Positions 50,950-59,247 of a DNA stretch of 64,000 nt are shown one piece after another (the stretch's first letter is position 1; each line of letters opens with the position of its first letter). Origin of the DNA: Streptomyces sp. NRRL F-2580 (GTDB lineage: Bacteria > Actinomycetota > Actinomycetes > Streptomycetales > Streptomycetaceae); assembly GCF_000720115.1 (NCBI RefSeq), contig NZ_JOIR01000005.1, positions 248,001-312,000 of the forward strand. The letters are read 5' to 3'. The notes beneath the pieces were generated by a model that saw only the letters and a program-made list of their open reading frames with translations, was not told the origin of the DNA and made no database searches. The translations under genes and the position numbers were made by a program.

Positions 50950-53900
50950 GTGCACCTCAAGTCCCTGACCCTGCGTGGCTTCAAGTCCTTCGCCTCCGCC
51001 ACCACCCTGCGCTTCGAACCCGGCATCACCTGCGTCGTGGGTCCGAACGGCTCGGGCAAGTCCAATGTGGTGGACGCGCTGTCCTGGGTCATGGGGGAGC
51101 AGGGGGCCAAGTCCCTGCGCGGCGGGAAGATGGAGGACGTCATCTTCGCCGGGACCACCGGCCGGCCGCCGCTCGGGCGCGCCGAGGTGTCCCTGACGAT
51201 CGACAACTCCGACGGCGCGCTGCCCATCGACTACGCCGAAGTCACCATCACCCGGATCATGTTCCGCGGCGGCAGCAGCGAGTACCAGATCAACGGTGAC
51301 ACCTGCCGTCTGCTGGACATCCAGGAGCTGCTCTCCGACTCCGGCATCGGCCGCGAGATGCACGTCATCGTCGGCCAGGGCCAGCTGGACTCCGTCCTGC
51401 ACGCCGACCCCATGGGCCGCCGCGCCTTCATCGAGGAGGCGGCGGGCGTACTGAAGCACCGCAAGCGCAAGGAGAAGGCGCTGCGGAAGCTCGACGCGAT
51501 GCAGGCCAACCTCGCGCGCGTGCAGGACCTCAACGACGAGCTGCGCCGGCAGCTCAAACCCCTGGGACGGCAGGCCGCGGTCGCCCGGCGGGCCGCCGTG
51601 ATTCAGGCGGACCTGCGCGACGCGCGGCTGCGGCTGCTCGCCGACGACCTGGTCATGCTGCGGCGGGCGCTGGACGCGGAGATCGCGGACGAGGCGGCGC
51701 TCAAGGAGCGCAAGGAGGCCGCCGAGGCCCAGCTGGCGCTCGCGCTGCGGCGCGAGGCCGAGCTGGAGGAGGCGGTACGGGAGCTCGCGCCGCGGCTGCA
51801 GCGGGCCCAGCAGACCTGGTACGAGCTGTCACAGCTCGCCGAACGGGTCCGGGGCACCGCGTCCTTGGCGGACGCGCGGGTGAAGAGCGCGACGGCCCCG
51901 GTGGAGGACGAGCGCAGGGGCCGCGACCCGGAGGACCTGGAGCGGGAGGCCGCGCGGATCCGCGAGCAGGAGGCGGAACTGGCGGCGGCTCTGGAGGCGG
52001 CCTCGCGGGCGCTGGAGGACACGGCCGAGCACCGGGCCGAGCTGGAGCGGGCGCTGGCCGAGGAGGAGCGGCGGCTGCGGGACGCCGCGCGGGCCATCGC
52101 CGACCGGCGCGAGGGACTGGCCCGGCTGACGGGGCGGCTCGGCGCGGCCCGCTCCCGCGCGGGGGCGGCGCAGGCGGAGATCGACCGCCTCGTCGCGGCG
52201 CGGGACGGGGCACAGTCCCGGGCCGCCGCCGCGCAGGCGGAGTACGAGGCACTGGCGGAGGAGGTCGGCGGGCTCGACGAGCCGTCGGCGGACGCGGACC
52301 ACGAGGCCGCGCGGGCGGAGCTGGCGGAGGCTGAGGCGAGCCTGTCCGCCGCGCGCGACGCGCTGTCGGGGGCGGAACGCTCGCGGGCGGCGGTGTCGGC
52401 GCGGCGGGACGCGCTGGCGATGGGGCTGCGCCGCAAGGACGGTACGGGGGCGCTGCTCGCGGCGCGGGAGAAGCTGGCCGGGCTGCTCGGGCCGGCGGCG
52501 GAGCGGCTGACGGTGACGCCGGGCTACGAAGCCGCCGTGGCCGCTGCGCTGGGCTCGGCGGCGGACGCGCTGGCGGTGTCCTCCCCGGGTGCGGCGGCCG
52601 AGGCGATCCGCCACCTCCGCGACACGGACGCGGGCCGCGCCACCCTCCTGATCACCCCTCCCCTCCCGGCCGGGCCGCCCCCCGCGACCGTGCCGGGCCA
52701 GGCCCTCGGCGCCGAGCCGGCTCCGGCGGGGCCGGCCCTACGGGGTCAGGATCCGGACGGCTCGGCGGGCGCGCAGCTGCCGGGGCCGGCCCACGCTCCT
52801 GAGCCCGGCCCGGCGGATCCCGCCCGGCTGGGGCAGGCTTCGGCCGGGGGAGTTTTCCCCCACCCGGCCCCTTCCCGGGACCGGGCTCTGCCCGGACCCG
52901 GTCCTCAAACGCCGGACGGGCTGAAGAACGCAGCCTCGCCGGCGTTTGAGGCGCGGGGTGCGGGGCGCAGCCCCGGCGACGGAGCCGCGGGCGAGGTCTT
53001 TTCCGCGGTGCGGCTGGTCGACGGGGAGGCCGAGGCCATCGGGCATGATCCAGTGCCGGGGCTGGGGCGGAGCCCCGGGGGTGGGGCCCCGGGTGAGGGG
53101 ATTCCCGCGGCGCGGCTGGTCGACGGGGACGACGAGGCGCGGCGGGCGGCCGCCTGGGTACTGCGCGACCACGTCGTCGTCGGCACGCTCGACGCCGCCG
53201 AGGCCCTCGTCGCGGCGCGACCCGACGCGGTGGCCGTGACCCTCGACGGAGACGTGCTCGGGGCGCACCTCGCGCACGGCGGCTCCGCCGGGGCGCCCAG
53301 CCTGATCGAGGTCCAGGCCGCCGTCGACGAGGCCGCGGCGGAGCTGACCGCGCTGGACGAGCGCTGCGCGGAACTGGCCGGGGCCCAGACGGCCGCCCAG
53401 TCCCGCCGCCGGGACGCGGCCGCCCTGGTCGAGGAGCTCGCCGAGCGCCGCCGCGCCGCGGAGCAGGCCCGCGCCGGGGTCGCGCAGCAGCTCGGGCGGC
53501 TCGCCGGGCAGGCGAAGGGGGCCGCCGGCGAGGCCGAGCGCAGCGCCGCCGCGGCGGCCAGGGCCCAGGACGCGCTGGAGCGGGCGCTGGCCGATGTGGA
53601 GGAGTGCGCGGAAAGGCTCGCGACGGCCGAGGAACTGCCGGTGGAGGAGGAGCCGGACAGCTCCCGCCGGGACCGGCTCGCGGCCGACGGGGCCAACGCG
53701 CGGCAGACCGAGATGGAGGCCCGGCTGCAGCTGCGGACCCATGAGGAGCGGGTCAAGGGGCTGGCCGGACGGGCCGACTCCCTCGACCGCGCGGCCCGGG
53801 CGGAACGTGAGGCCCGGGCCCGCGCCGAGAGACGCCGGGCGCGGCTGCGGCACGAGGCGCAAGTGGCCCGGGCGGTGGCCGACGGCTCCCGGCAGCTCCT

Positions 53901-54897
53901 CGCGCACGTGGAGGTCTCGCTGCTGCGGGCCGACGAGGAGCGCGTCGCGGCCGAACGGGCGAAGGGCCTGCGCGAGCGGGAGCTCGGCGAGGCGCGCAAC
54001 CGCGGACGGGAACTGAAGGGGGAGCTCGACAAGCTCACCGACTCCGTCCACCGCGGCGAGGTGCTCGGCGCCGAGCAGCGGCTGCGCATCGAGGCGGTGG
54101 AGGCCAGGGCGTTGGACGAGTTCGGCATGGAGTCCGCCGGGCTCGTCGCCGAGTACGGCCCCGACCAGCCGGTGCCGCCGTCCCCGCCCGCCGAGGGCGA
54201 GGAGCTGCCCGAGGACCCCGAGCACCCGCGCAACCGGCCCGGCCCGTTCGTCCGCGCCCAGCAGGAGAAGCGGCTCAAGGCGGCCGAACGTGCCTACCAG
54301 CAGCTCGGCAAGGTCAATCCGCTCGCGCTGGAGGAGTTCGCCGCGCTGGAAGAGCGCCACCAGTTCCTCAGCGAGCAGCTGGAGGACCTCCGCAAGACGC
54401 GAGCCGATCTCCTTCAAGTGGTGAAGGAGGTCGACGAGCGCGTCGAGCAGGTGTTCACCGAGGCCTACCGGGACACGGCCCGGGAGTTCGAGGGGGTGTT
54501 CTCGCGGCTGTTCCCCGGCGGCGAGGGCCGGCTGATCCTGACCGACCCCGACAACATGCTGGCCACCGGCGTCGACGTCGAGGCCCGCCCGCCGGGCAAG
54601 AAGGTCAAGCGGCTGTCGCTGCTCTCCGGCGGCGAGCGCTCGCTCACGGCCGTGGCCCTGCTGGTGTCCATCTTCAAGGCGCGCCCCAGCCCGTTCTACG
54701 TGATGGACGAGGTCGAGGCCGCGCTCGACGACACCAACCTGCAGCGGCTGATCCGGATCATGGAGGAGCTCCAGGAGAGCTCGCAGCTGATCGTGATCAC
54801 GCACCAGAAGCGGACGATGGAGGTCGCGGACGCCCTGTACGGCGTCTCGATGCAGGGAGACGGGGTCTCCAAGGTCATCAGTCAGCGTCTGCGCTGA
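50950..54897 (+). CDS. smc: Chromosome segregation protein SMC, with a large insertion in the hinge
   Basis: 1315 residues; about 1190 is usual in the genus. Condensin ATPase for chromosome folding. Walker A GPNGSGKSN (about residue 31), long Ala/Arg/Glu coiled coils, a hinge near residues 500-790, signature LSGGERSLTA (about 1225) and Walker B FYVMDEVEAALDD. The hinge is interrupted at about residues 570-715 by Pro/Gly/Ala-rich sequence encoded by palindromic repeat DNA (52878-52951) and by a tandem duplication (AVRLVDGEAEA and AARLVDGDDEA units). The frame stays open throughout. The GTG start has TAGAGT eight bases upstream, fitting a leaderless message. Confidence 0.93.
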   Translation: MHLKSLTLRGFKSFASATTLRFEPGITCVVGPNGSGKSNVVDALSWVMGEQGAKSLRGGKMEDVIFAGTTGRPPLGRAEVSLTIDNSDGALPIDYAEVTITRIMFRGGSSEYQINGDTCRLLDIQELLSDSGIGREMHVIVGQGQLDSVLHADPMGRRAFIEEAAGVLKHRKRKEKALRKLDAMQANLARVQDLNDELRRQLKPLGRQAAVARRAAVIQADLRDARLRLLADDLVMLRRALDAEIADEAALKERKEAAEAQLALALRREAELEEAVRELAPRLQRAQQTWYELSQLAERVRGTASLADARVKSATAPVEDERRGRDPEDLEREAARIREQEAELAAALEAASRALEDTAEHRAELERALAEEERRLRDAARAIADRREGLARLTGRLGAARSRAGAAQAEIDRLVAARDGAQSRAAAAQAEYEALAEEVGGLDEPSADADHEAARAELAEAEASLSAARDALSGAERSRAAVSARRDALAMGLRRKDGTGALLAAREKLAGLLGPAAERLTVTPGYEAAVAAALGSAADALAVSSPGAAAEAIRHLRDTDAGRATLLITPPLPAGPPPATVPGQALGAEPAPAGPALRGQDPDGSAGAQLPGPAHAPEPGPADPARLGQASAGGVFPHPAPSRDRALPGPGPQTPDGLKNAASPAFEARGAGRSPGDGAAGEVFSAVRLVDGEAEAIGHDPVPGLGRSPGGGAPGEGIPAARLVDGDDEARRAAAWVLRDHVVVGTLDAAEALVAARPDAVAVTLDGDVLGAHLAHGGSAGAPSLIEVQAAVDEAAAELTALDERCAELAGAQTAAQSRRRDAAALVEELAERRRAAEQARAGVAQQLGRLAGQAKGAAGEAERSAAAAARAQDALERALADVEECAERLATAEELPVEEEPDSSRRDRLAADGANARQTEMEARLQLRTHEERVKGLAGRADSLDRAARAEREARARAERRRARLRHEAQVARAVADGSRQLLAHVEVSLLRADEERVAAERAKGLRERELGEARNRGRELKGELDKLTDSVHRGEVLGAEQRLRIEAVEARALDEFGMESAGLVAEYGPDQPVPPSPPAEGEELPEDPEHPRNRPGPFVRAQQEKRLKAAERAYQQLGKVNPLALEEFAALEERHQFLSEQLEDLRKTRADLLQVVKEVDERVEQVFTEAYRDTAREFEGVFSRLFPGGEGRLILTDPDNMLATGVDVEARPPGKKVKRLSLLSGGERSLTAVALLVSIFKARPSPFYVMDEVEAALDDTNLQRLIRIMEELQESSQLIVITHQKRTMEVADALYGVSMQGDGVSKVISQRLR
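52878..52951. repeat. REP-like palindromic element inside smc
   Basis: CCTCAAACGCCGG (52903-52915) and CCGGCGTTTGAGG (52939-52951) are perfect 13-bp inverted arms around a 23-base centre. A second inverted pair, GGACCGGG (52878-52885) and CCCGGTCC (52897-52904), adjoins it. The sequence resembles palindromes I remember as common between Streptomyces genes, here read through as protein. Confidence 0.75.
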
Positions 54898-54900
54898 CCC

Positions 54901-54984
54901 GTTCACTTCAGGAAGTGAACGCTGTGGCTCTCTTCACTCAGGCTCGACGGATTTTCCTCGACTATTGACTTCAGAAAGTGAAGC
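54901..54984. promoter_or_regulatory. Repeated operator-like palindromes upstream of glcP
   Basis: GTTCACTTCAGGAAGTGAAC (54901-54920) is a perfect palindrome with 9-bp arms. TTGACTTCAGAAAGTGAAGC (54965-54984) is a second, partly decayed copy, and TTCACTCAGG (54933-54942) is a half copy. They start three bases after smc and lie 130-215 bases upstream of the glcP start. A ROK-type or other sugar-responsive repressor is a guess. Confidence 0.6.
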
Positions 54985-55114
54985 CATAAGCTCTGGTTGC
55001 CGTGTCCCACGTTCAGGTGGTGGTGAGCAGTTTGCTGTGCGCCACTGGAGGAACACGCGTACAGACGTACACCCCCACACCGCCCGCCGTCGGCGTCGGG
55101 CCCAGGAGCACACC

Positions 55115-56545
55115 TTGACCAGCACAGCGAACGCACCCGCGTCCGGCAGTGGCCGGGAGGCACGCCCCGACCACCTCGGGCACGTCGTCTTCATCGCCGC
55201 GGCCGCGGCGATGGGCGGTTTCCTCTTCGGCTACGACAGCTCCGTCATCAACGGCGCCGTCGTGGCCATCCGCGAACGGTTCGACGTCGGGTCCGCGGCG
55301 CTCGCCCAGGTGATCGCCGCCGCCCTGATCGGCTGCGCGTTCGGTGCCGCCACCGCCGGCCGCATCGCTGACCGGATCGGCCGAATCCGCTGCATGCAGA
55401 TCGCCGCCCTCCTCTTCACCGCGAGCGCCATCGGTTCGGCCCTTCCGTTCGCCCTGTGGGACCTGGCCATGTGGCGCGTCATCGGCGGCTTCGGCATCGG
55501 CATGGCCTCCGTCATCGGCCCCGCCTACATCGCCGAGGTCTCCCCGGCCGCCTACCGCGGCCGGCTCGCCTCCTTCCAGCAGGCCGCCATCGTCATCGGC
55601 ATCGCCGTCTCCCAGCTCGTCAACTGGGCCATCCTCAACATCGCCGACGGCGATCAGCGCGGCGAGATCGCCGGCCTGGAGGCCTGGCAGTGGATGCTCG
55701 GCATCATGGTCATCCCGGCCGTGATCTACGGGCTGATGTCCTTCGTCATCCCGGAGTCCCCCCGCTACCTGATCTCCGTCGGCCGCACCGAGCAGGCCAA
55801 GAAGGTGCTGCGCGAGGTCGAGGGCTCGAAGATCGACATCGACGCGCGTGCCGCCGAGATCGACCGGGCCATGCGCTCCGAGCGCAAGTCCACCTTCAAG
55901 GACCTGCTCGGCGGCCGCTTCGGCTTCCTGCGCATCGTCTGGATCGGCATCGGGCTCTCCGTCTTCCAGCAGCTCGTCGGCATCAACGTGATCTTCTACT
56001 ACAGCTCCTCGCTGTGGCAGTCCGTCGGCATCGACCCGTCGAGCTCGTTCTTCTACTCCTTCACCACGTCGATCATCAACATCGTCGGCACGGTGATCGC
56101 GATGGTCCTCGTCGACCGGCTGGGCCGCAAGCCGCTCGCCCTCATCGGTTCCGCGGGCATGGCGCTCTCCCTCGGCCTCTGCGCGTGGGCCTTCTCGTAC
56201 AAGGAAGGCAGCGGCGACAACATCACCATCCCCGACACCCAGGGCACGGTCGCGCTGATCGCGGCGCACTCCTTCGTGCTCTTCTTCGCCCTGTCCTGGG
56301 GCGTGGTGGTCTGGGTGCTGCTCGGCGAGATGTTCCCGAACCGCATCCGGGCCGCGGCGCTCGGTGTCGCCGCCGCGGCCCAGTGGATCGCCAACTGGGT
56401 CATCACCGTCACGTTCCCGACGCTCTCGGACTGGAACCTGTCCGGCGCCTACGTGATCTACACGTTCTTCGCCCTGCTCTCGATCCCGTTCATCCTCAAG
56501 TGGGTGCCGGAGACCAAGGGCAAGGCGCTGGAGGAGATGGGGTAA
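55115..56545 (+). CDS. glcP: Sugar-porter MFS transporter, probable glucose permease
   Basis: 476 residues, 12 predicted helices. Sugar porter signatures: GGFLFGYDSSVINGAV (helix 1), GRIADRIGRIRCM, PESPRYLISVGR, QQLVGINVIFYYSSSLW (helix 7, sugar binding), DRLGRKPLAL and PETKGKALEEMG at the end. From memory, glcP1 of S. coelicolor lies right after smc, so the major glucose permease is the best call. TTG 55115 is chosen for CAGGAG and length; earlier in-frame codons lack membrane-protein character. Confidence 0.88.
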   Translation: MTSTANAPASGSGREARPDHLGHVVFIAAAAAMGGFLFGYDSSVINGAVVAIRERFDVGSAALAQVIAAALIGCAFGAATAGRIADRIGRIRCMQIAALLFTASAIGSALPFALWDLAMWRVIGGFGIGMASVIGPAYIAEVSPAAYRGRLASFQQAAIVIGIAVSQLVNWAILNIADGDQRGEIAGLEAWQWMLGIMVIPAVIYGLMSFVIPESPRYLISVGRTEQAKKVLREVEGSKIDIDARAAEIDRAMRSERKSTFKDLLGGRFGFLRIVWIGIGLSVFQQLVGINVIFYYSSSLWQSVGIDPSSSFFYSFTTSIINIVGTVIAMVLVDRLGRKPLALIGSAGMALSLGLCAWAFSYKEGSGDNITIPDTQGTVALIAAHSFVLFFALSWGVVVWVLLGEMFPNRIRAAALGVAAAAQWIANWVITVTFPTLSDWNLSGAYVIYTFFALLSIPFILKWVPETKGKALEEMG

Positions 56546-56575
56546 CACTCCCCGCCACCACCCCTTCTCCTCGAT

Positions 56576-56608
56576 ACTGCCCCGGCTCAGTCCTTGAGCC
56601 GGGGCAGT
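56576..56608. terminator. Terminator after glcP overlapping the end of the convergent gene
   Basis: 14-bp perfect stem ACTGCCCCGGCTCA / TGAGCCGGGGCAGT with loop GTCCT. The left arm contains the stop codon (56587-56589) and the right arm the last codons of the minus-strand monooxygenase gene. Confidence 0.88.
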
Positions 56609-57573
56609 ACCTGTTCGCACAGCAGGTGCAGGCTGCGCCAGCCCTCGTCCAGCGGCATCCCGCCGCACAGCGGGTGCAGCACCAGGTTCCCCGCCTCGCC
56701 CGCGCCCCGGGCGTACGCGACGGCCTCGTCCGGGGTGAGGATCCGGTACACGCCCTCCGCGCGCAGCTCCGCCACCGAGCGCGCGGCCGACCGTACGGCG
56801 CTGCGGATGTCCTTGGACTGCCAGGAGGCGTACATCCCGGCCTCGTGCAGGAAGCGCTCGCCGTGCTCCGCCCAGACCCGGTCCGGGTCCTCCGCGATGT
56901 GCAGCAGCGGGGTCTCGGCCGCCGGCATCATGCAGAAGCCCTCCGTGCCGTACTCCGCGAGCCTCGCGGTGTAGTACGCCTCCAGCTCCGGCAGGTGCGC
57001 GCTGGGGAAGAACGGCAGCCCCAGCCGGGCCGCGCGGCGGGCCGCCGCCTCGGAGCTGCCGCCGACCAGCAGCAGGGGGTGCGGCCGCGTGAACGGCGTC
57101 GGAGTGACCCGTACCGTGCGGCCGCGGAACTCGAAGGGCTCGCCGGTCCACGCCTTCAGCAGGGTCTCCAGCAGCTCGTCCTGGAGCCTGCCGCGCCGGC
57201 CCCACTCCACGCCGTGCTGCTCGTACTCCGCGGGCCGGTAGCCGATGCCCGCGACCGTCACGAGGCGGCCGCCGCTCAGCAGGTCCAGGACGGCGATGTC
57301 CTCGGCCACCTTCAGCGGGTCGTACAGCGGCCCGATGATCGCCGAGACGGTGACGGCGATCCGGCGGGTGGCGCCGAAGACGGCGCCCGCGAAGGCGAAG
57401 GGGGAGGGCAGCCAGTTGTTCTCGGTGCCGTGGTGCTCCTCGGTCTGGATGGTGTCGATCCCGCGGTCGTCCGCGTACCGGGCCATCTCCAGGGCCGCCT
57501 TGTAGCGGGCGGAGAGGGACTCGGGGGTGCCGTTCGGGTCGACGAGATTGAACCGGGCCACGGTGATGGGCAT
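56587..57573 (-). CDS. LLM-class flavin-dependent oxidoreductase
   Basis: 328 residues, luciferase-like monooxygenase TIM barrel. Shows EEHHGTENNWLPSPFAFAGA near residue 45, GPLYDPLKVAEDIAVLDLLS, GRLVTVAGIGYRPAEYE, and PLLLVGGSSEAAARRAARLG in the substrate-side half. Needs reduced FMN or F420; an F420 role is possible because cofC is present, but cannot be decided here. Its 3' end lies inside the terminator hairpin of the convergent glcP. No close partner gene. Confidence 0.85.
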   Translation of the reverse strand: MPITVARFNLVDPNGTPESLSARYKAALEMARYADDRGIDTIQTEEHHGTENNWLPSPFAFAGAVFGATRRIAVTVSAIIGPLYDPLKVAEDIAVLDLLSGGRLVTVAGIGYRPAEYEQHGVEWGRRGRLQDELLETLLKAWTGEPFEFRGRTVRVTPTPFTRPHPLLLVGGSSEAAARRAARLGLPFFPSAHLPELEAYYTARLAEYGTEGFCMMPAAETPLLHIAEDPDRVWAEHGERFLHEAGMYASWQSKDIRSAVRSAARSVAELRAEGVYRILTPDEAVAYARGAGEAGNLVLHPLCGGMPLDEGWRSLHLLCEQVLPRLKD

Positions 57574-57636
57574 GGAGGAGTCCCCCTTCGCCGGATGTGG
57601 GTGGGCGGGCGAAGGGGGACGTTAGCTGACGCCGCG

Positions 57637-59103
57637 TCAGTTGGACAGGGATCCGGCGAGTGCGGGCTCCTCCGCCGCGGCCGCGCCGGGCTCCGGCTCC
57701 GCGGGAGCCGTGCGCGGCAGGACGGCGTACAGCACGCCCGAGGTCACGATGCCGGCCACCCAGCCGAGGCCGTTGCGCCCGATCCAGGTGGTCGCGAGCG
57801 GCCCGCTGAACCAGTCCACCGAGGTGAACAGCAGCCCTACCACCAGGGCCAGGGCCCACGCGGTCATGGCCTGCCAGGCGAAACCGCCCTTGTACCAGTA
57901 GGCGCTGGTCCGCGTGGTGTCCAGCAGCGCGGCCCCGTCGTAGGTCCGGCGCCGCAGCATGTCCACGCCGAAGACGCCGATCCACGCCGAGAAGGCCACG
58001 GCCAGCAGCGTCAGGAAGGAGATGAAGGAGCCGAAGAAGCTCGTCGCGACCACCATCAGCAGGAAGCCGAAGACCAGGCTGATGGCCGCGTTGACGCTGA
58101 CCGCCCACGCGCGCGGGACCTTGATGCCGAGGGTCTGCGCGGTGAAGCCGGCCGAGTACATGGACATCGAGTTGATCAGCAGCATCCCGACGAGCGCGAC
58201 GAGCAGGTACGGGACCGCGATCCAGGTCGGGAGCAGCTCGCCGATGAAGGACACCGGGTCCTGGGCGGTGGCCAGGTCCGGGGTGCCGACGGCCATGACC
58301 GCGCCCATCAGGACCATCGGCAGGACGACGACGCCGGCGCCGCCGATCGTCGCGCCCACCAGCCCCTTGGAGGAGGCGGTGCGCGGCAGGTAGCGGGTGA
58401 AGTCGGGGCCCGAGGGCACCCAGCTGATGCCGCCGGCCGCGATGGTGCCGATGCCCGCGATCATCATCGCGGTGGAGCCGGCCGGCTTGCCGAGGACGGC
58501 GGACCAGTCGGTCGTGAAGAGCAGGTACCCGAGGACGAGCACGCTGAAGGCGCCGAAGAGGTACGTCGACCACGTGGAGCACACGCGCAGCGCCTTGATG
58601 CCGAGGCCCGAGACCACGAAGGTGCAGCCCACGAAGAACAGCAGGGTGACGACGACGAGCGGGGTGTCGCTCTTGATCCCGAAGAGCAGGTCGAGCACGG
58701 TCAGCACGGCGTAGGCGCCGCTCACCGCGTTGATGGTCTCCCAGCCCCACCGGGCCACCCAGATCAGGGAGCCGGGGAAGAGGTTGCCACGCTGCCCGAA
58801 CACGGCCCGCGAGAGGGCCATGCCGGGAGCGCCGCCGCGCTTGCCGGCGATCGATATCAGGCCGACGAGCCCGTACGAGACGACCGGCGCGGCGACCGCG
58901 ACGACGAGCACCTGCCAGATGTTGAGCTTGTTGAAGATCACCAGACCCGCGCCCATGGTCAGCAGCAGCACGCTGATGTTGGCGGCGACCCAGGTGGGGA
59001 CGAGGTCGCGGACCCGGCCGCCGCGCTCACCGTCCGGGACGGGCTCAAGCCCGCGGGTCTCCATCGCGGTTTCGGTTGCGCCGTCGGCGGGCTCGGCAGG
59101 CAT
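57637..59103 (-). CDS. NCS1-family purine-cytosine permease
   Basis: 488 residues, 12 hydrophobic segments. CodB-like features: RDLVPTWVAANISVLLLTMG at helix 1, GMALSRAVFGQRGNLFPG, WGWETINAVSGAYAVLTVLD, GISWVPSGPDFTRYLPRT and SMSMYSAGFTAQTLGI. A cytosine or purine substrate is likely. It stands alone, without a deaminase neighbour. Distinct from the permease at 1-959. Confidence 0.88.
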   Translation of the reverse strand: MPAEPADGATETAMETRGLEPVPDGERGGRVRDLVPTWVAANISVLLLTMGAGLVIFNKLNIWQVLVVAVAAPVVSYGLVGLISIAGKRGGAPGMALSRAVFGQRGNLFPGSLIWVARWGWETINAVSGAYAVLTVLDLLFGIKSDTPLVVVTLLFFVGCTFVVSGLGIKALRVCSTWSTYLFGAFSVLVLGYLLFTTDWSAVLGKPAGSTAMMIAGIGTIAAGGISWVPSGPDFTRYLPRTASSKGLVGATIGGAGVVVLPMVLMGAVMAVGTPDLATAQDPVSFIGELLPTWIAVPYLLVALVGMLLINSMSMYSAGFTAQTLGIKVPRAWAVSVNAAISLVFGFLLMVVATSFFGSFISFLTLLAVAFSAWIGVFGVDMLRRRTYDGAALLDTTRTSAYWYKGGFAWQAMTAWALALVVGLLFTSVDWFSGPLATTWIGRNGLGWVAGIVTSGVLYAVLPRTAPAEPEPGAAAAEEPALAGSLSN

Positions 59104-59247
59104 GCGGCTGCTCCGTGGGGGGAGGGACGAGGGGGAAGTCGCCCATCATCGTAGATGTGCCGCTAAGAGCACAAACGGAGGCTTACGTCCGGGTGTGACG
59201 CCCGGGGTCCGAGCTCCGGGCCGCCCGTGGCCGATACTGGTGAGGTT

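Noticed and set aside
55013..58750. Minus-strand frame of more than 1200 codons crossing glcP, the monooxygenase and the permease
   Set aside because: It is out of frame with every recognisable protein and has no domain structure.
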